Shown here: positions 6,091 to 7,179 of the stretch, piece after piece
Layout: every line of letters begins with the position of its first letter
Numbering within the stretch: position 1 is the first letter of the stretch
From: Bacteroidota bacterium
GTDB lineage: Bacteria; Bacteroidota; Bacteroidia; Chitinophagales; Chitinophagaceae
Reading direction: 5' to 3'
NCBI GenBank assembly: GCA_023386395.1
Contig: JAEWJV010000081.1
Coordinates: 1 to 7,179, forward strand
DNA: 7,179 bases
Program-made: the position numbers and the translations under genes
The notes under the pieces: model-generated
Database searches by the model: none
What the model was told of the DNA's origin: nothing
What the model saw: only the letters and a program-made list of their open reading frames with translations

Positions 6091-7179
6091 ATGAAATCTT
6101 TCCCTTTGCATCAATTTTTTAAAGAAGACCGCATCCTGTTTAAGTTAAGATGTATTTCCCTCCTTATCACGGTTGCGCTTATTTATATTCCCCTGGAAGG
6201 TTTTTCTTATAGTGACCCGGGGAATTACAGGTTTAAGACCGGCAAAACCATGAGATCGCCTGCTGAAAAGAAAAAGAAATTGGAGGTAAATGATGTGAGA
6301 ATAACCGGAACGGTAAAAGACGAAAAAGGTAACCCTTTAGAAGGCGTATCGGTATCTGTAGTGGGGCAAACGTCAGGCGTAAGCACAGATAATTTAGGAA
6401 ACTTCTCAATACCTGTACCGCCTTCGGCTGAATTAAGGTTTAGCTATGTAGGATATAAACCTTTTACCGTAAAGGTGGGCGACCAACTGCATCTCGACAT
6501 TACATTAAGCCCTGAAGTTTCTTCTTTAGATGATGTAGTAGTGACCGCCCTTGGCATTTCAAGGCAGAAAAGATCGTTAGGCTATTCCGTAAGCGATATT
6601 AATTCCGAAGACCTGGTTAAAGCAGCTAATCCAAACGTGCTGAAATCCCTGGATGGCAAGGTAAGCGGTGTAAACCTTACTAACCTTAGCAGCGACCCTA
6701 CTTCCTCCGTAATGGTAAATATTCGTGGCACTACAACAATGCCTTCAATAAGCAGCGGCGCTGACGTATCTTCCAGGTCGCAACCTCTGTATGTGATTGA
6801 CGGAATACCGGTAGGCACTCAAACATTTACGTCGAAAGACGGGGTTGATTTTGGAAATATTCTTTCGCAATTAAATCCTGAAGACATCGCTTCCGTTTCC
6901 ATTCTTAAAGGAGGTAGCGCAGGCGCTCTTTATGGCGCACAGGGCGGTAATGGCGTAGTGATGATTACTACAAAGTCTGGAAGAGGCGGCCAAAAAGGGC
7001 TTGGGGTATCATATAATCTCTCTGCACTTGCAGACCAGCCTTACCAGTTTATAGCTGAGCAAATGCAATACGGGCAGGGCGAACGGATTTACGAATGGCA
7101 ATATGATAATACCGATACATGGGGGCCTCCTACCGATGGATCATTTACTGCCGATTACTGGGATGTAAAAGCGCAGCAA
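6091..7179 (+). CDS. Second SusC/RagA-family TonB-dependent transporter, N-terminal 363 residues (partial)
   Basis: An open frame from the ATG at 6091 runs to the window edge without a stop. The product starts with a signal-anchor-like stretch (CISLLITVALIYIPL, 21-35) and a probable cut near GFS. A charged linker of about 30 residues with an EKKKK run follows. Next come a carboxypeptidase-regulatory-like domain (70-140, ITGTVKDEKGNPLEGVSV, then FSYVGYKPF), a TonB-box-like DDVVVTALGI (147-156) with RQKRSLGYSV after it, and the plug: VNIRGTTT (209-216), PLYVIDGIPVG (232-242), NPEDIASVSILKGGSAGALYG (262-282) and NGVVMITTKSG (287-297). The barrel begins near 303. It should carry a substrate through the outer membrane with a SusD partner expected beyond the right edge. 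Sequence differs widely from the receptor at 181-3312, so it is not a recent duplicate. No STN domain is present. An ATG ten bases upstream (6081) opens a different frame that stops at 6122, so 6091 is the start. Confidence 0.93.
   Translation, partial: MKSFPLHQFFKEDRILFKLRCISLLITVALIYIPLEGFSYSDPGNYRFKTGKTMRSPAEKKKKLEVNDVRITGTVKDEKGNPLEGVSVSVVGQTSGVSTDNLGNFSIPVPPSAELRFSYVGYKPFTVKVGDQLHLDITLSPEVSSLDDVVVTALGISRQKRSLGYSVSDINSEDLVKAANPNVLKSLDGKVSGVNLTNLSSDPTSSVMVNIRGTTTMPSISSGADVSSRSQPLYVIDGIPVGTQTFTSKDGVDFGNILSQLNPEDIASVSILKGGSAGALYGAQGGNGVVMITTKSGRGGQKGLGVSYNLSALADQPYQFIAEQMQYGQGERIYEWQYDNTDTWGPPTDGSFTADYWDVKAQQ

Noticed and set aside
6582..6818. 78-codon frame antisense to the second SusC gene
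   Set aside because: It lies fully opposite the conserved plug domain and resembles no protein family.

Overview
The window comes from a member of the Bacteroidota, most likely a free-living relative of the Chitinophagales. This rests on two SusC/RagA-type TonB-dependent receptors, the start of a SusD-type lipoprotein, an ECF sigma factor of the Bacteroidota type, AT-rich DNA and the absence of Shine-Dalgarno sequences before any gene. The genus assignment is inference from overall gene style only.

Layout from left to right: (1) positions 1-152, minus strand, the first 50 codons of a SusD-like lipoprotein running off the left edge; (2) 181-3312, minus strand, a complete SusC-like outer-membrane transporter 28 bp upstream of it, forming a SusC-SusD pair; (3) 3313-3637, a 325-bp divergent control region with a perfect 12-bp inverted repeat and several short repeated motifs; (4) 3638-4942, plus strand, an exported PHP/CehA-McbA-type metallohydrolase; (5) 4948-5538, minus strand, an ECF sigma factor whose stop codon lies 5 bp from that of the hydrolase; (6) 5539-6090, a 552-bp divergent region with a palindrome-dense GC-rich island and a Bacteroidota-type promoter candidate; (7) 6091-7179, plus strand, the first 363 codons of a second, different SusC-like receptor running off the right edge.

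The likely biology is uptake of a complex substrate. Two outer-membrane transporter systems point outward from a small central block made of one exported metal-dependent hydrolase and one sigma factor. In comparable loci the SusC-SusD pair binds and imports an oligomeric nutrient, an exported hydrolase trims or deesterifies it, and a sigma factor switches the transporter genes on. No glycosidase, sulfatase or peptidase is visible here, so the substrate cannot be named.

The most noteworthy points are the sigma factor with no adjacent FecR-type anti-sigma gene and no STN signalling domain in either receptor, its TTG-only start, the near-touching convergent genes, and the repeat-rich control regions. 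I see no RNA genes, CRISPR array, insertion sequence or phage gene.
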